This document shows positions 1 through 7,841 of a stretch of DNA of 34,122 nucleotides, in pieces. The stretch covers positions 1-34,122 of the forward strand of contig QWIH01000036.1 of NCBI GenBank assembly GCA_021405315.1, read 5' to 3'. Made by a program: the position numbers and the translations under genes. The number at the start of each line of letters is the position of its first letter. Position 1 is the first letter of the stretch. The notes beneath the pieces are model-generated. The model was not told where the DNA came from and searched no databases. It saw only the letters and a program-made list of their open reading frames with translations. This stretch comes from Leptolyngbya sp. PLA1. GTDB taxonomy: Bacteria > Planctomycetota > Phycisphaerae > Phycisphaerales > UBA1924.

Positions 1-134
1 AACGGGAGCGCGGAGACGAACCGGCGGCGGATCGGCATGCTCAACTATGCCACAGGAACCCGGACCCGGCCACCAATGTGGCGGGATTGGACCCAAATGC
101 GCGCGCGGGACGGGGCCCCGGCCCCCTTCGCCGC

Positions 135-168
135 AAGAAAACAGGCCGCCCCTGGTGAGGGACGGCCT
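135..168 (-). terminator. Intrinsic terminator of the secreted dockerin gene
   Basis: On the minus strand, 35 bases after the stop codon at 203, an 11-base arm (158-168) pairs with 143-153 around a four-base loop. The one DNA mismatch (149 against 162) becomes a G-U pair in minus-strand RNA, so the stem is complete only in that orientation. The stem is followed by TTTTCTT (complement of 135-141). This is a standard Rho-independent terminator for leftward transcription. Confidence 0.82.
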
Positions 169-202
169 GCGATGAGTGAATCAGACGAGCGGGTGCGGGG
201 CC

Positions 203-2965
203 TTAGGGGCAGCCGCCGCCTCCGACGGTGTTGATGAGGGCGGAGACGTCGTCCTGATCGACGTTGCCGTCCTGGTTGAAGTCTGGGTCGATGCCGGTGG
301 GGTTGTCACCGCCGCCGACGACGTTGATGAGGTAGGTGACGTCGTCCTGGTCGACGTTGCCGTCCTGGTTGACGTCGGGATCGCACTGGGGCGGGGTGGG
401 GACGCAGGAGAGTGTGACGATGCCGTTGCCGGCGGCGTTGTTGGTGCCGCCGATGCGGATGAGGTAGTGGTTACCGGCGACGACGGGGATGGAGATGCTG
501 GAGCGGCCCGAGCCGCAGGCGCCGTCATCGTTGCAGGCGATGATGGGGCTGCCGCAGGTGCTGCCGGCGTAGACGGCGAGGCGGGTGTTGAAGTTGGTGG
601 AGACGTCGCAGGTATCGATGGTGAGAGTGCCGGTGCAGAGGGCGGGGTGGTTGTACCAGATGTCGTTGGTGATCTGGTTGAAGCCGCCGGAGTTGCAGAG
701 GGCGTCGGCGGAGCCGTCGGTGGAGGCGCCGAGGGTGGAGAAGGGCGTGGGCCCGAGGCCGATGCCGGCGCGGTTGTTGCAGTTGTCGTTGGCGGGCGGG
801 ACGACGCCGCCGCCGCCGGTGACGGTGACGGTGGAGGCGCCCGTGGCGCCGTTATAGCCGGCGACGCGGATGTAGTAGGTGGTGCCTGCGACGCCGTTGA
901 AGGTGATGGTGCTGAGCAGGCCGCAGGTGTCGTCGTTGCAGGCGACCTGGGTCATGGCGCCGCAGGCGCCCGTGTAGGCGGCGAGGACGGTGTCGTAGGA
1001 GCCGGTGGAGCCGCAGGTGGAGACGGAGACGGAGCCGCTGGTGAGGGGGCGGTACTTGAACCAGACGTCGGGCGAGGTGCCGGCCGCGCCGCAGGTGGCG
1101 GGGATGACGTCGCTGAAGGTGGCGGCGGACTGAGTGGGAGTCACGCCGGTGTTGACGTTGGTGGCGACGCCATCGGCGATCCAGAAGGCGTTGGCGCAGA
1201 GGTCGTTGGCGGGGGGCGGGGGCGGCGGGGGCGGGGCGCACTCGCCGTTGATGGCGACGGAGCCGACGCCGCCGGCGCCGTTATATCCGCCGACGCGGAT
1301 GAGGTAGGTGGTGTTGGCGGTGGCGTTGAAGGAGAGGTAGGACTGGAGGGACCCGCTGCCGCAGGTGGTGCTGTCGTCGTTGCAGGCGAGCTGGCTGCCT
1401 GCGGCGGTGGGGCAGGAGTTGCTGTAGAGGGCGATCTTGGTGTCAAAGCCCGTGCCGCAGGTGCTGATGGTGATGGGGGTGTCGCAGTTGGGCGCGGTGT
1501 AGCGGTACCAGACGTCCTTGGTGATCTGGGTCTGACCGGCGGCGAGGCAGGCGTCGGGGCCGTCGGTGGTGGCGTTGGTGGTGTCGAAGAAGTAGGTGCC
1601 GTTGCCGACGGTGACGGCGCTGGCGCAGTTGTCGTTGGCGGGAGGAGAACCGGACCCGACGACGGTGGTGGGGACGGCGGCGGCGACGGTCATCTGCGTG
1701 GGAGTGCCGCCCGGCGCGCCCGCGGGAACGGGCTTGAAGAGGGGCAGGACGATGTTTCCGGTGGCGGGGGAGGCGTTGCACTCAACCCAGAAGTTGTACA
1801 TGGTGCCCCATCGGAGGGCGTTGGCGTTGACGTTGGTGGCGTAGGGGATGGTGGACCAGGTCATGGTCCCGCTGCTGCTGCCGACCGTCCAGTCGGTGAG
1901 GGCGTAGGGCTCGCCGGAGTGGTAGTCCACGTCGCGGAAGCCGGCCTGGAGCACCGTCGCGCCGGTGGGCATGGGGAGCTGGAAGGCCTGGAAAGCGCGG
2001 TCAACGCTGAGGTTCTCGACGGCGTACTCGTAGCGCCAGCTCGTGGCGGAGGTCTGAATGACCTTGGAGGCGAGGAAGGCGCGGCCCGTGGCCCAGATGC
2101 CGGAAGCGGTGGGGGTGCCGGTGGCGCCGCCGGAGCCCACGTTGCGGAGCTGGCGGGCGTCGTTGGGGACGTCGATGATGGCGATGTTGACGTTGGGGTC
2201 CGGGGTGTTGGCGCCCAGGCCGTGGTCGCGCCAGGCGTAGACGGCGGGGATGCCGCGCTGCGTGGAGCCGACGGTGGTGAAGGTCTGCCCGCTGAGGGTC
2301 ATGCGGCGGTAGGACTCGTTGTTGTTGCCGTTGCCTGCGATGGCGTCGTCATGGCAGACGTACTGGCCGGAGCAGAACCACTGGGAGTTGGGAGCGGAGA
2401 GGTCCGTGGTGCGGACCTGGAGGCGCTTGTGGATGGCGCCGGAGCCCGAGCCGTTGTTGACCCAGGGGTAGGGGTATTCGCCGGTGGAGGGGGTGACTTC
2501 GGACTTGGGGCCGAGGCCGGACTGACCGGCGTTGAGGCCGGCGGAGTATGGATCGGAGCAGTTGACGCCGAGGGTGGTACCGGCGGTGGCGCTGCACGAG
2601 CTGCTGCAGACCGTGCCCTGGAGCGCGGTGAAGCCGTGCTTGAGCCAGATCTGACCAACCTGCATGAAGCGGTTGTTGGTCATGTCGAGGCGGTAGATGT
2701 TCTGCCCGATGACGGGGTGCTCGTTGACGCTGGCCCACCAGTTGAGCGGGGTGTCGCCGACGTTGCAGGACGTGGTGCCCACTGCGTAGGCGTAGACCTG
2801 CTCGCCGGAGGCGTTGGTGCCCGGACCCATGGGGCTTGTCACGCTGGGCAGGTCGCCGACGATGACGTCGGGGCCGGCCTGAACAGTCGCGACGCCCGCA
2901 AGCGACGCGAGGACCACTGCGAACAGACCGCCACGCACCGCCTTGTTCTGTGTCTCACTCACCAT
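203..2965 (-). CDS. Secreted repeat protein with C-terminal GC-type dockerin-like module
   Basis: This is a 920-residue exported protein of unknown function. The ATG at 2965 follows an AGAGGGA ribosome site and begins a signal peptide with hydrophobic core VRGGLFAVVLASLAGVA and likely cleavage near residue 30 (VQA/G). Residues about 30-435 form an N-terminal domain I recognise only as a type common in Phycisphaerae. Then come three tandem repeats of about 140 residues, starting near 441, 584 and 723. Each opens with PPAND and shares a DVWY-like stretch, a TC(G/D) step, an ACNDD segment and a (Y/L)IR(V/I) strand, with paired cysteines. Residues 861-920 hold two calcium loops (DVNQDGNVDQDD, DFNQDGNVDQDD) and end GGGGCP. 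No cohesin partner lies in the window. Surface attachment through the C-terminus is inference. Other in-frame ATG codons upstream (such as 3064) lack a ribosome site and would bury the signal peptide. Confidence 0.88.
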   Translation of the reverse strand: MVSETQNKAVRGGLFAVVLASLAGVATVQAGPDVIVGDLPSVTSPMGPGTNASGEQVYAYAVGTTSCNVGDTPLNWWASVNEHPVIGQNIYRLDMTNNRFMQVGQIWLKHGFTALQGTVCSSSCSATAGTTLGVNCSDPYSAGLNAGQSGLGPKSEVTPSTGEYPYPWVNNGSGSGAIHKRLQVRTTDLSAPNSQWFCSGQYVCHDDAIAGNGNNNESYRRMTLSGQTFTTVGSTQRGIPAVYAWRDHGLGANTPDPNVNIAIIDVPNDARQLRNVGSGGATGTPTASGIWATGRAFLASKVIQTSATSWRYEYAVENLSVDRAFQAFQLPMPTGATVLQAGFRDVDYHSGEPYALTDWTVGSSSGTMTWSTIPYATNVNANALRWGTMYNFWVECNASPATGNIVLPLFKPVPAGAPGGTPTQMTVAAAVPTTVVGSGSPPANDNCASAVTVGNGTYFFDTTNATTDGPDACLAAGQTQITKDVWYRYTAPNCDTPITISTCGTGFDTKIALYSNSCPTAAGSQLACNDDSTTCGSGSLQSYLSFNATANTTYLIRVGGYNGAGGVGSVAINGECAPPPPPPPPANDLCANAFWIADGVATNVNTGVTPTQSAATFSDVIPATCGAAGTSPDVWFKYRPLTSGSVSVSTCGSTGSYDTVLAAYTGACGAMTQVACNDDTCGLLSTITFNGVAGTTYYIRVAGYNGATGASTVTVTGGGGVVPPANDNCNNRAGIGLGPTPFSTLGASTDGSADALCNSGGFNQITNDIWYNHPALCTGTLTIDTCDVSTNFNTRLAVYAGSTCGSPIIACNDDGACGSGRSSISIPVVAGNHYLIRIGGTNNAAGNGIVTLSCVPTPPQCDPDVNQDGNVDQDDVTYLINVVGGGDNPTGIDPDFNQDGNVDQDDVSALINTVGGGGCP

Positions 2966-2991
2966 TTGCTTCCCTCTTGATCTGAAATACC

Positions 2992-2997
2992 ACCATA
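2992..2997 (-). promoter_or_regulatory. Possible -10 box for the dockerin gene
   Basis: Minus-strand TATGGT preceded by G lies 26 bases before the ATG at 2965, leaving a short leader with the ribosome site. A -35 element is not convincing. It fits the (C/G)TAnnnT pattern seen ahead of several other genes here. Confidence 0.3.
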
Positions 2998-3020
2998 CTC
3001 CGAGCCACATCGAACGCCGA

Positions 3021-3043
3021 GGCGAGATCGAGTGATCTTCGCC
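3021..3043 (-). other. Hairpin in the 306-base divergent region between the dockerin gene and glgP
   Basis: GGCGAGATC (3021-3029) pairs with GATCTTCGCC (3034-3043) around a GAGT loop with one bulged base. It lies 56 bases or more upstream of the dockerin ATG, in the 2966-3271 spacer between divergent genes. It could be an operator or leader structure; nothing else in the spacer is recognisable except the -10-like boxes listed separately. Confidence 0.3.
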
Positions 3044-3223
3044 CATGCCCCCGGGGAACCCCATCTGATATCGAGAGTGTCCACGAGTCTACCGCATTCA
3101 TCGGCCTGTGCAAGGCATTCCTCACCCAACGTCGGCAGAAAGCGGGTCGAACTCGGGGGCATTCTCGGACCCTCGTACGCGCGATGTGCTCCCCGCGTTT
3201 CCCCGGGTGGACGCCTCCCCTTG

Positions 3224-3229
3224 TATAGT
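3224..3229 (+). promoter_or_regulatory. Possible -10 box for the phosphorylase gene
   Basis: TATAGT (five of six consensus bases), preceded by G, sits 42 bases before the glgP ATG in otherwise GC-rich sequence. No good TTGACA-like box is found 16-18 bases upstream. Confidence 0.4.
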
Positions 3230-3271
3230 GCCCGCTCGCCGGGGCGAACCCGGCCTGAGCGGAGCACCAGC

Positions 3272-4981
3272 ATGGCGAACGGGCCGGTTGCCTACTTCAG
3301 CATGGAGATCGCCCTGGAGTCCGGGCTTCCGACGTACTCCGGAGGGCTGGGCGTTCTGGCCGGGGACACGATCAAGGCCGCCGCGGACCTGGGTGTGCCC
3401 CTGGTCGCGGTGACGCTGCTGCACCGAAAGGGGTACTTTTTCCAGCGACTTGCAGGGCGGACGCAGGTTGCGGAACCCGTGGCGTGGTGGCCTTCGGAGT
3501 GGCTGGAGCCAACCACGGCTCGGACGTCGGTGGAACTGGACGGGGTTCGAGTGGCTATTCGAGTGTGGAAGCGGGTGGTGCGGGGGGCTGGCGGCGCGAC
3601 GGTGCAGGTGGTGTTTCTTGACACGGATCTCGAAGAGAATGAGTCTCAACACCGCGGCCTGACCGACCAGTTGTACGGCGGGGACCACGATCACCGGCTG
3701 AGGCAGGAGGTGGTGCTCGGGATTGGGGGAGTGCGGGCGCTTCGAGCGCTGGGGATCGATGAATGCCGGGCGTACCACATGAACGAGGGGCACGCGGCCC
3801 TGCTGACCGCCGAGCTGCTGCGCGAGCACGAGGCCCGGACGGGCGAAGCGGCCGCCAGCGACCGAGCGGCGGCGGCGGTGAGGGCGCAGTGCGTCTTCAC
3901 CACGCACACGCCCATCCCCGCCGGGCACGACCGATTCGGTCTCGAGCAGGTTCGCCGGATCGCGGGCGCGGGGCAGGTCTACGCGACGAGCCCGCTGTTC
4001 GTGAAGGACGGGGAGTTGCACACGACGCACGTCGGGCTGTCGCTCTCGCGGTTCGCGAACGCGGTGTCGCGCCGTCACGCGGAGGTGAGCGCGCGGATGT
4101 TCCCCGGCAGCCGCATCGAGTCCATTACCAACGGTGCGCACACCGCGACGTGGGCGGCGGCACCGATGGCGGCGCTGTTTGACCGTGTCGCGCCGGGGTG
4201 GAGGATGAACGCGGCGCGGCTGGAGGCGGTGTGGAACGTGAGCGACGCGGACATCGTGGGGGCGCACCGTGAGAGCAAGGCAGCGCTGATCCGGCGGGTG
4301 AACCGGGAGACCAACGCGGGGCTGTGCTCGCGTGACTTCACCATCGGGCTTGCACGGCGGGCGACGGGGTACAAGCGGCTCAGCCTGATCTTCTCTGACC
4401 GGGAGCGGCTCGCGCATCTGGCGGGGGTTCACGGCGCGATCCAGATCGTGATGGCGGGGAAGGCCCACCCCAAGGACGGCGGGGGCGCGCACGTCCTGCA
4501 CGACCTGATCGAAGTCGCTGACGCGCCTCCCGCGGGTGTGCGCGTCGTGTTTCTGCCGGGCTACGACATGGAACTGGCCGGGATGCTCGTCGCGGGCTCG
4601 GATGTCTGGCTCAACACCCCCGAGAGGCCGCTCGAGGCCTCAGGGACCAGCGGCATGAAGGCGGCGATCAACGGGGTGCCTTCGCTTTCGATCCTCGATG
4701 GCTGGTGGCTGGAGGGGTGCGAGCAGGGGGTCACGGGCTGGGCCGTCGGCGATGACGGGCCGATTCGGGCGCACCCGGCGGGCTGGGACCAGGACGCGGC
4801 GGCGCTGTACGACGCGCTGGACCGCAGCGTGCTGCCCCTGTTCCGGGCGGACGGCGCGGGATGGACGGCGGTGATGCGCGGGGCGATCTCGAGGAACGGT
4901 CCGAAGTTCAGCGCCCACCGCATGGTGCGCGAGTACGCGGAGCGGGCGTGGGGCGTCAGCCCTGTGTCGGCTGCTTCCTGA
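3272..4981 (+). CDS. glgP: Alpha-glucan phosphorylase, short form (GT35)
   Basis: It phosphorolyses alpha-1,4-glucan to glucose-1-phosphate in the cytoplasm. The 569-residue protein starts at ATG 3272, seven bases after GGAG. It belongs to the short phosphorylase type of roughly 550-700 residues, which lacks the long N-terminal regulatory part of classical 800-residue enzymes. Visible landmarks are YFSMEIALESGLP (8-20), MNEGH (170-174), TTHTPIPAGHDRF (210-222), ARRATGYKR (361-369) and the pyridoxal-phosphate site EASGTSGMKAAINGVP. The cofactor lysine in it is K463. The match to the family is strong throughout. No other glycogen genes are adjacent, so its substrate (stored glycogen or imported maltodextrin) is not shown. 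The 3' end overlaps the convergent methyltransferase gene by 26 bases. Earlier in-frame ATG codons from 3032 lie across the divergent promoter region and were not used. Confidence 0.93.
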   Translation: MANGPVAYFSMEIALESGLPTYSGGLGVLAGDTIKAAADLGVPLVAVTLLHRKGYFFQRLAGRTQVAEPVAWWPSEWLEPTTARTSVELDGVRVAIRVWKRVVRGAGGATVQVVFLDTDLEENESQHRGLTDQLYGGDHDHRLRQEVVLGIGGVRALRALGIDECRAYHMNEGHAALLTAELLREHEARTGEAAASDRAAAAVRAQCVFTTHTPIPAGHDRFGLEQVRRIAGAGQVYATSPLFVKDGELHTTHVGLSLSRFANAVSRRHAEVSARMFPGSRIESITNGAHTATWAAAPMAALFDRVAPGWRMNAARLEAVWNVSDADIVGAHRESKAALIRRVNRETNAGLCSRDFTIGLARRATGYKRLSLIFSDRERLAHLAGVHGAIQIVMAGKAHPKDGGGAHVLHDLIEVADAPPAGVRVVFLPGYDMELAGMLVAGSDVWLNTPERPLEASGTSGMKAAINGVPSLSILDGWWLEGCEQGVTGWAVGDDGPIRAHPAGWDQDAAALYDALDRSVLPLFRADGAGWTAVMRGAISRNGPKFSAHRMVREYAERAWGVSPVSAAS

Positions 4982-5783
4982 CGGCCTCCTGCTTCTTGAA
5001 GAGCATGAGGTAGTTGAAGCCCCGCAGAAAGAAGTTGCCCTCTTCCGCGGCCTTGCGCCAGTTGCCCCGCTGGAGCTTCTGGTTGTGGCGCACCACGCAG
5101 ATGATGTCCACGGGTGTGAAGCGCTGCTCCAGCATCGAGAAAAGCCGGAACCCGATGGGCATGAAGACGCCCCCGGGCTTGCGCTTGCGGAAGGAGTCCG
5201 AGACGTAGACCGCGAGGTAGCGCTTCGGGCGGAGCACACGGTCGGCCTGCGAGAAGACCTGCGACATGGCGTCGTAGTACGCACGGCCTTCGTCGTCGCC
5301 GGCGGCGTCGAGCTTGCCGATGCACGCGGGGTCATCCGAGTAGTCCACGTGAGTGGAGTAAGGCGGGTCGACGAAGAAGAAGTCCGCGCTCGCGTCCGCG
5401 AGCGGCAGGCGACGCGCGTCCGACCTCGTGATGTCCGGGCGGGAGGGGGCGAGGTCGAAGCCTCTGGGTTCGCGTCCGAGGTCCCGGCAGACATCGATGG
5501 TGGTGCCGCTGCCGCACATCGGGTCCACGACGACATCGCCGGGGCGTGTGTAGCGAGACAGAACCTGCCAGATGACCCAACTGGGGGTGGCGCCGACGTA
5601 GTCCTTGTCGCCCTGGGTGACGAAGCGGCCGCCGGAAGCGGCGGTGGTCTTGCGGAGGTTGCCCTCGTCGTCGATCCAGGCGTCGTAGTGCTGGCTGGGG
5701 TACTCCCAGAGCGTGGTGGGGAAGACGCGCAGCGGGGGCCTGGGAGACGGGCGCTCGCGCCGGTCGTGGCGTTCAGGGGGCAT
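4956..5783 (-). CDS. Orphan DNA amino-methyltransferase (N4/N6 type)
   Basis: A 275-residue S-adenosylmethionine-dependent methyltransferase of the N6-adenine/N4-cytosine group. The cofactor loop is DPMCGSGTT (87-95) and the catalytic motif is DPPY (139-142); cofactor motif before catalytic motif is the reverse of the beta-type order. The N-terminal LWEYPSQ (25-31) and the C-terminal GNWRKAAEEGNFFLRGF are, from memory, shared by a family of stand-alone methylases in diverse bacteria and archaea. The start overlaps the nrnA stop by 11 bases, implying translational coupling at the end of the dus-ribF-nrnA operon. No restriction endonuclease, specificity subunit or Vsr-like gene is near, so a restriction role is unlikely. 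Target sequence is unknown, and an RNA target cannot be excluded. Confidence 0.8.
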   Translation of the reverse strand: MPPERHDRRERPSPRPPLRVFPTTLWEYPSQHYDAWIDDEGNLRKTTAASGGRFVTQGDKDYVGATPSWVIWQVLSRYTRPGDVVVDPMCGSGTTIDVCRDLGREPRGFDLAPSRPDITRSDARRLPLADASADFFFVDPPYSTHVDYSDDPACIGKLDAAGDDEGRAYYDAMSQVFSQADRVLRPKRYLAVYVSDSFRKRKPGGVFMPIGFRLFSMLEQRFTPVDIICVVRHNQKLQRGNWRKAAEEGNFFLRGFNYLMLFKKQEAVRKQPTQG

Positions 5784-6858
5784 CGGTGCTGCCCCCGGCG
5801 CGGAGGGACTCTCCCACGAGTCGGATGACCTCGGCCTTGGCGCGGTCCATGCCGAGCGCCGGGCGGGCGCCCGCGGCGCGCACGTGGCCGCCGCCGCCCA
5901 GCGTGCGGGTGATGGCGTTCACGTCGACGGCGGGATGGGTGGGCTTGCTTCGGAGGCTGATCTTGGTGACGGGCCCGTGTCCGGGGCCGTACTCGCCCGG
6001 GGAGGCCTCGGTGAGGAGGGCGGTGACCTGCACGCCGGTGATGGACTGACCGAAGTCGACGAAGCCGCCGGACTCACCGGCCTGGGCGCCGGTCTCGGCG
6101 AAGTCGCGGCGGGTGAGCGACATGACGGCGAGGCGGCCCATTTCGTGGAGTTCGAGCGAGGCGAGCGCGCGGGAGAGGAGGCGGAGGCGGGACGGGCTCT
6201 CGCGTTGTTCCACCACTTGGTAGAGGGCGACGTTGTCGGCGCCGGCATCGAGGAGCGAGCCCGCGGTCTCCATGACGCGGTGATTCACGTTGCTGTGGCG
6301 AAACCAGCCGGTATCCGTGGCGAGCCCCAGGTAGAGGAGGTGCGCCACGTCGCGGGGGAGGGCCGCGAGGGCCGGCCTTTCGAGGAGGATGCGGCAGAGT
6401 TCAGCGACGGGCTGGCATGCGGCGGCGGCGGCGGTGTCGATGTGCCGCCTCTGCGCGACCTCGCCATCGCCCTGCACGTGGTGATCGATGAGGAACGTCT
6501 GCTCGCGACGCGGGGCGAGCCACTCGCGGAAGGGCTCCAACTGGCTCCACGAGCCGGTATCGACCACGACGACGGCGTCCACACCCTCCAGGCTGGGAGG
6601 GCCGTCCGAACCGATGACCGTGTGGGGCGTGTCGCCCGCGACATCGGCGAGCCACGGGGGCGTCGGGCCGGCGTACCACGCCTGGGCGCGGTCCCGCGGG
6701 ACCCAGGGGCCGGGCTGGTTGAGCGCCCGCACGAGCGCGAGCGACGAGCCCACGGCATCGCCGTCCGGCTTGAGGTGGGTCAGCACGACCACGCGCCGGC
6801 AGGGGCGAAGCCCCTGGGCGATCTCTTCGAGCGTCGCGTTGGTGGTCCAGTCGGTCAC
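5773..6858 (-). CDS. nrnA: DHH-family bifunctional oligoribonuclease/PAP phosphatase (NrnA-like)
   Basis: It likely degrades 2-5 nt RNA fragments from the 5' or 3' end and may remove the 3'-phosphate of pAp. The 361-residue protein has the DHH metal-site set: HLKPDGDAVGS (28-38), VVVDTGSW (97-104), the DHH triplet (125-127) and LATDTGWF (179-186). The DHHA1 substrate-binding motif GGGGHVRAAG is at 321-330. It is slightly longer than typical NrnA (about 310-340), mainly from loops. The start is a GTG at 6858 with no Shine-Dalgarno sequence, because the 38-base gap to ribF is a C-rich transcript tract (G-runs on the plus strand). No other in-frame start exists near the conserved N-terminus. It is the third gene of the dus operon. 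Confidence 0.9.
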   Translation of the reverse strand: MTDWTTNATLEEIAQGLRPCRRVVVLTHLKPDGDAVGSSLALVRALNQPGPWVPRDRAQAWYAGPTPPWLADVAGDTPHTVIGSDGPPSLEGVDAVVVVDTGSWSQLEPFREWLAPRREQTFLIDHHVQGDGEVAQRRHIDTAAAAACQPVAELCRILLERPALAALPRDVAHLLYLGLATDTGWFRHSNVNHRVMETAGSLLDAGADNVALYQVVEQRESPSRLRLLSRALASLELHEMGRLAVMSLTRRDFAETGAQAGESGGFVDFGQSITGVQVTALLTEASPGEYGPGHGPVTKISLRSKPTHPAVDVNAITRTLGGGGHVRAAGARPALGMDRAKAEVIRLVGESLRAGGSTDAP

Positions 6859-6867
6859 GGCGAGTGC

Positions 6868-6890
6868 GGGGGGGGCGAGGGGGGGCGGGG
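6868..6890 (+). other. G-run tract (potential G-quadruplex) between ribF and nrnA
   Basis: The plus strand, which is the template strand of this operon, has runs of 8, 7 and 4 guanines separated by CGA and C. The tract fills the only real spacer of the operon and lies 9 bases before the nrnA GTG. The mRNA is C-rich here, so no ribosome-binding sequence is possible. Confidence 0.5.
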
Positions 6891-6896
6891 CACAGA

Positions 6897-7838
6897 TTAG
6901 GCGGACGGGGCGAGCGTGGCGCGGACGTGGCCGCAGTCGCGGGCCAGTTGATCGGTCAGTCGGGCGGGCGAGTCAAAGCGTACCTGATCGCGAATCCAGG
7001 AGACGAGGCGCAGGGCGATGGGCCAGTCGTACTCTGGGATGGAGGAGGGCCGGGTCCAGGCGCCGCCCGCCGGGTCCAGCAGGTGGGCTTCGACGCGTCG
7101 GTCCACGCCGCGGAAGGTCGGCCGGGTTCCGATGTTCACGGCGGCGGGGAGCCGGGCGCCGTCCGGCATGATCGCGAGGCCGCCGTAGACGCCATCCGCG
7201 GGGAGCAGGTGGCCGGTTGCGATGTTCGCCGTGGGGAAGCCGATGGTGCGTCCGCGCTGGTCGCCCCGGATGACGCGGCCCGTGAGCTCGTACGGGCGGC
7301 CCAGCACGATGGCGGCGTCGCGGACGCGGCCCTGCGACACAAGCCAGCGCACGAGGCTGCTGCTCGCCCGGACCACGAGGTGATCCGTCAGCACGGACTC
7401 GACCGGGGGAACGACCTCCACCCCAAATCCGAGGGTCGCGCCGAGCGACTGGAGCGTGGCGACGGTTCCGGCACGCCCCTTTCCGAAGTGAAAGTCGCTG
7501 CCTTCGACGAACCAGGCGGCCCCCGGGGCGAGCCCGTAGCGATCGATCTTGGAGCGCACGAACGATTCCGGGTCCAGCGCGAGCAACTCCGGCGTCGGGT
7601 CCAGTTGCTCCACGGCGTCCGCTCCGGCCTCTCTCAGCCACCGGGCGCGCTGTTCGAATGCGGAGAGAAGCGCCGGGGCGTGCTCGGGGCGCAGGCGGCT
7701 GATGGGGTGGGGGTCGAAGGCCAGCGCGAGCACGCGGCCCCCGGGCCCGGCGAGGCGGCGCGCGGCGCGGACGAGCGCGACGTGGCCCACGTGCACGCCG
7801 TCGAAGTTTCCGATCGTGATCGCGGTGGGGGTGGGCAT
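6897..7838 (-). CDS. ribF: Bifunctional riboflavin kinase / FAD synthetase
   Basis: It makes FMN from riboflavin and then FAD, in the cytoplasm. The 313-residue length is the family norm. The N-terminal nucleotidyltransferase domain has GNFDGVHVGH (10-19) and GSDFHFGKGRAG (113-124). The C-terminal flavokinase domain starts near 185 with GDQRGRTIGFPTANI (192-206). ATG 7838 lies 4 bases past the dus stop, so the two genes are almost certainly co-transcribed. Dus enzymes use FMN as cofactor, so this pairing is functionally sensible. No flavin riboswitch is present because the gene is internal to the operon. Confidence 0.95.
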   Translation of the reverse strand: MPTPTAITIGNFDGVHVGHVALVRAARRLAGPGGRVLALAFDPHPISRLRPEHAPALLSAFEQRARWLREAGADAVEQLDPTPELLALDPESFVRSKIDRYGLAPGAAWFVEGSDFHFGKGRAGTVATLQSLGATLGFGVEVVPPVESVLTDHLVVRASSSLVRWLVSQGRVRDAAIVLGRPYELTGRVIRGDQRGRTIGFPTANIATGHLLPADGVYGGLAIMPDGARLPAAVNIGTRPTFRGVDRRVEAHLLDPAGGAWTRPSSIPEYDWPIALRLVSWIRDQVRFDSPARLTDQLARDCGHVRATLAPSA

Positions 7839-7841
7839 GGC

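Noticed and set aside
1..134. Gene or promoter at the left edge
   Set aside because: Only a short GC-rich open frame exists, with no domain, ribosome site or -10 box that I trust.
203..390. PEP-CTERM or LPxTG-type sorting signal at the end of the dockerin protein
   Set aside because: There is no C-terminal hydrophobic helix or basic tail; the protein ends in calcium loops and GGGGCP.
176..2980. A 934-codon open frame on the plus strand opposite the first dockerin gene
   Set aside because: Its product is an almost pure Gly/Ala/Val/Asp string with no domain, and no ribosome site precedes it. It is the mirror of third-position G+C bias in the real minus-strand gene, which has a signal peptide, repeats and a terminator.
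4956..5783. Part of a restriction-modification or phage-defence island
   Set aside because: Neighbours are housekeeping genes (glgP, nrnA, ribF, dus). No nuclease, helicase, recombinase or specificity gene is in the window.
5713..6900. A 395-codon plus-strand frame opposite nrnA
   Set aside because: Gly/Ala/Glu/Arg-rich shadow; nrnA on the other strand has all DHH-family motifs.
6897..7838. FMN riboswitch controlling ribF
   Set aside because: ribF lies four bases behind dus inside an operon, leaving no room for an aptamer. No such structure is visible before dus either.
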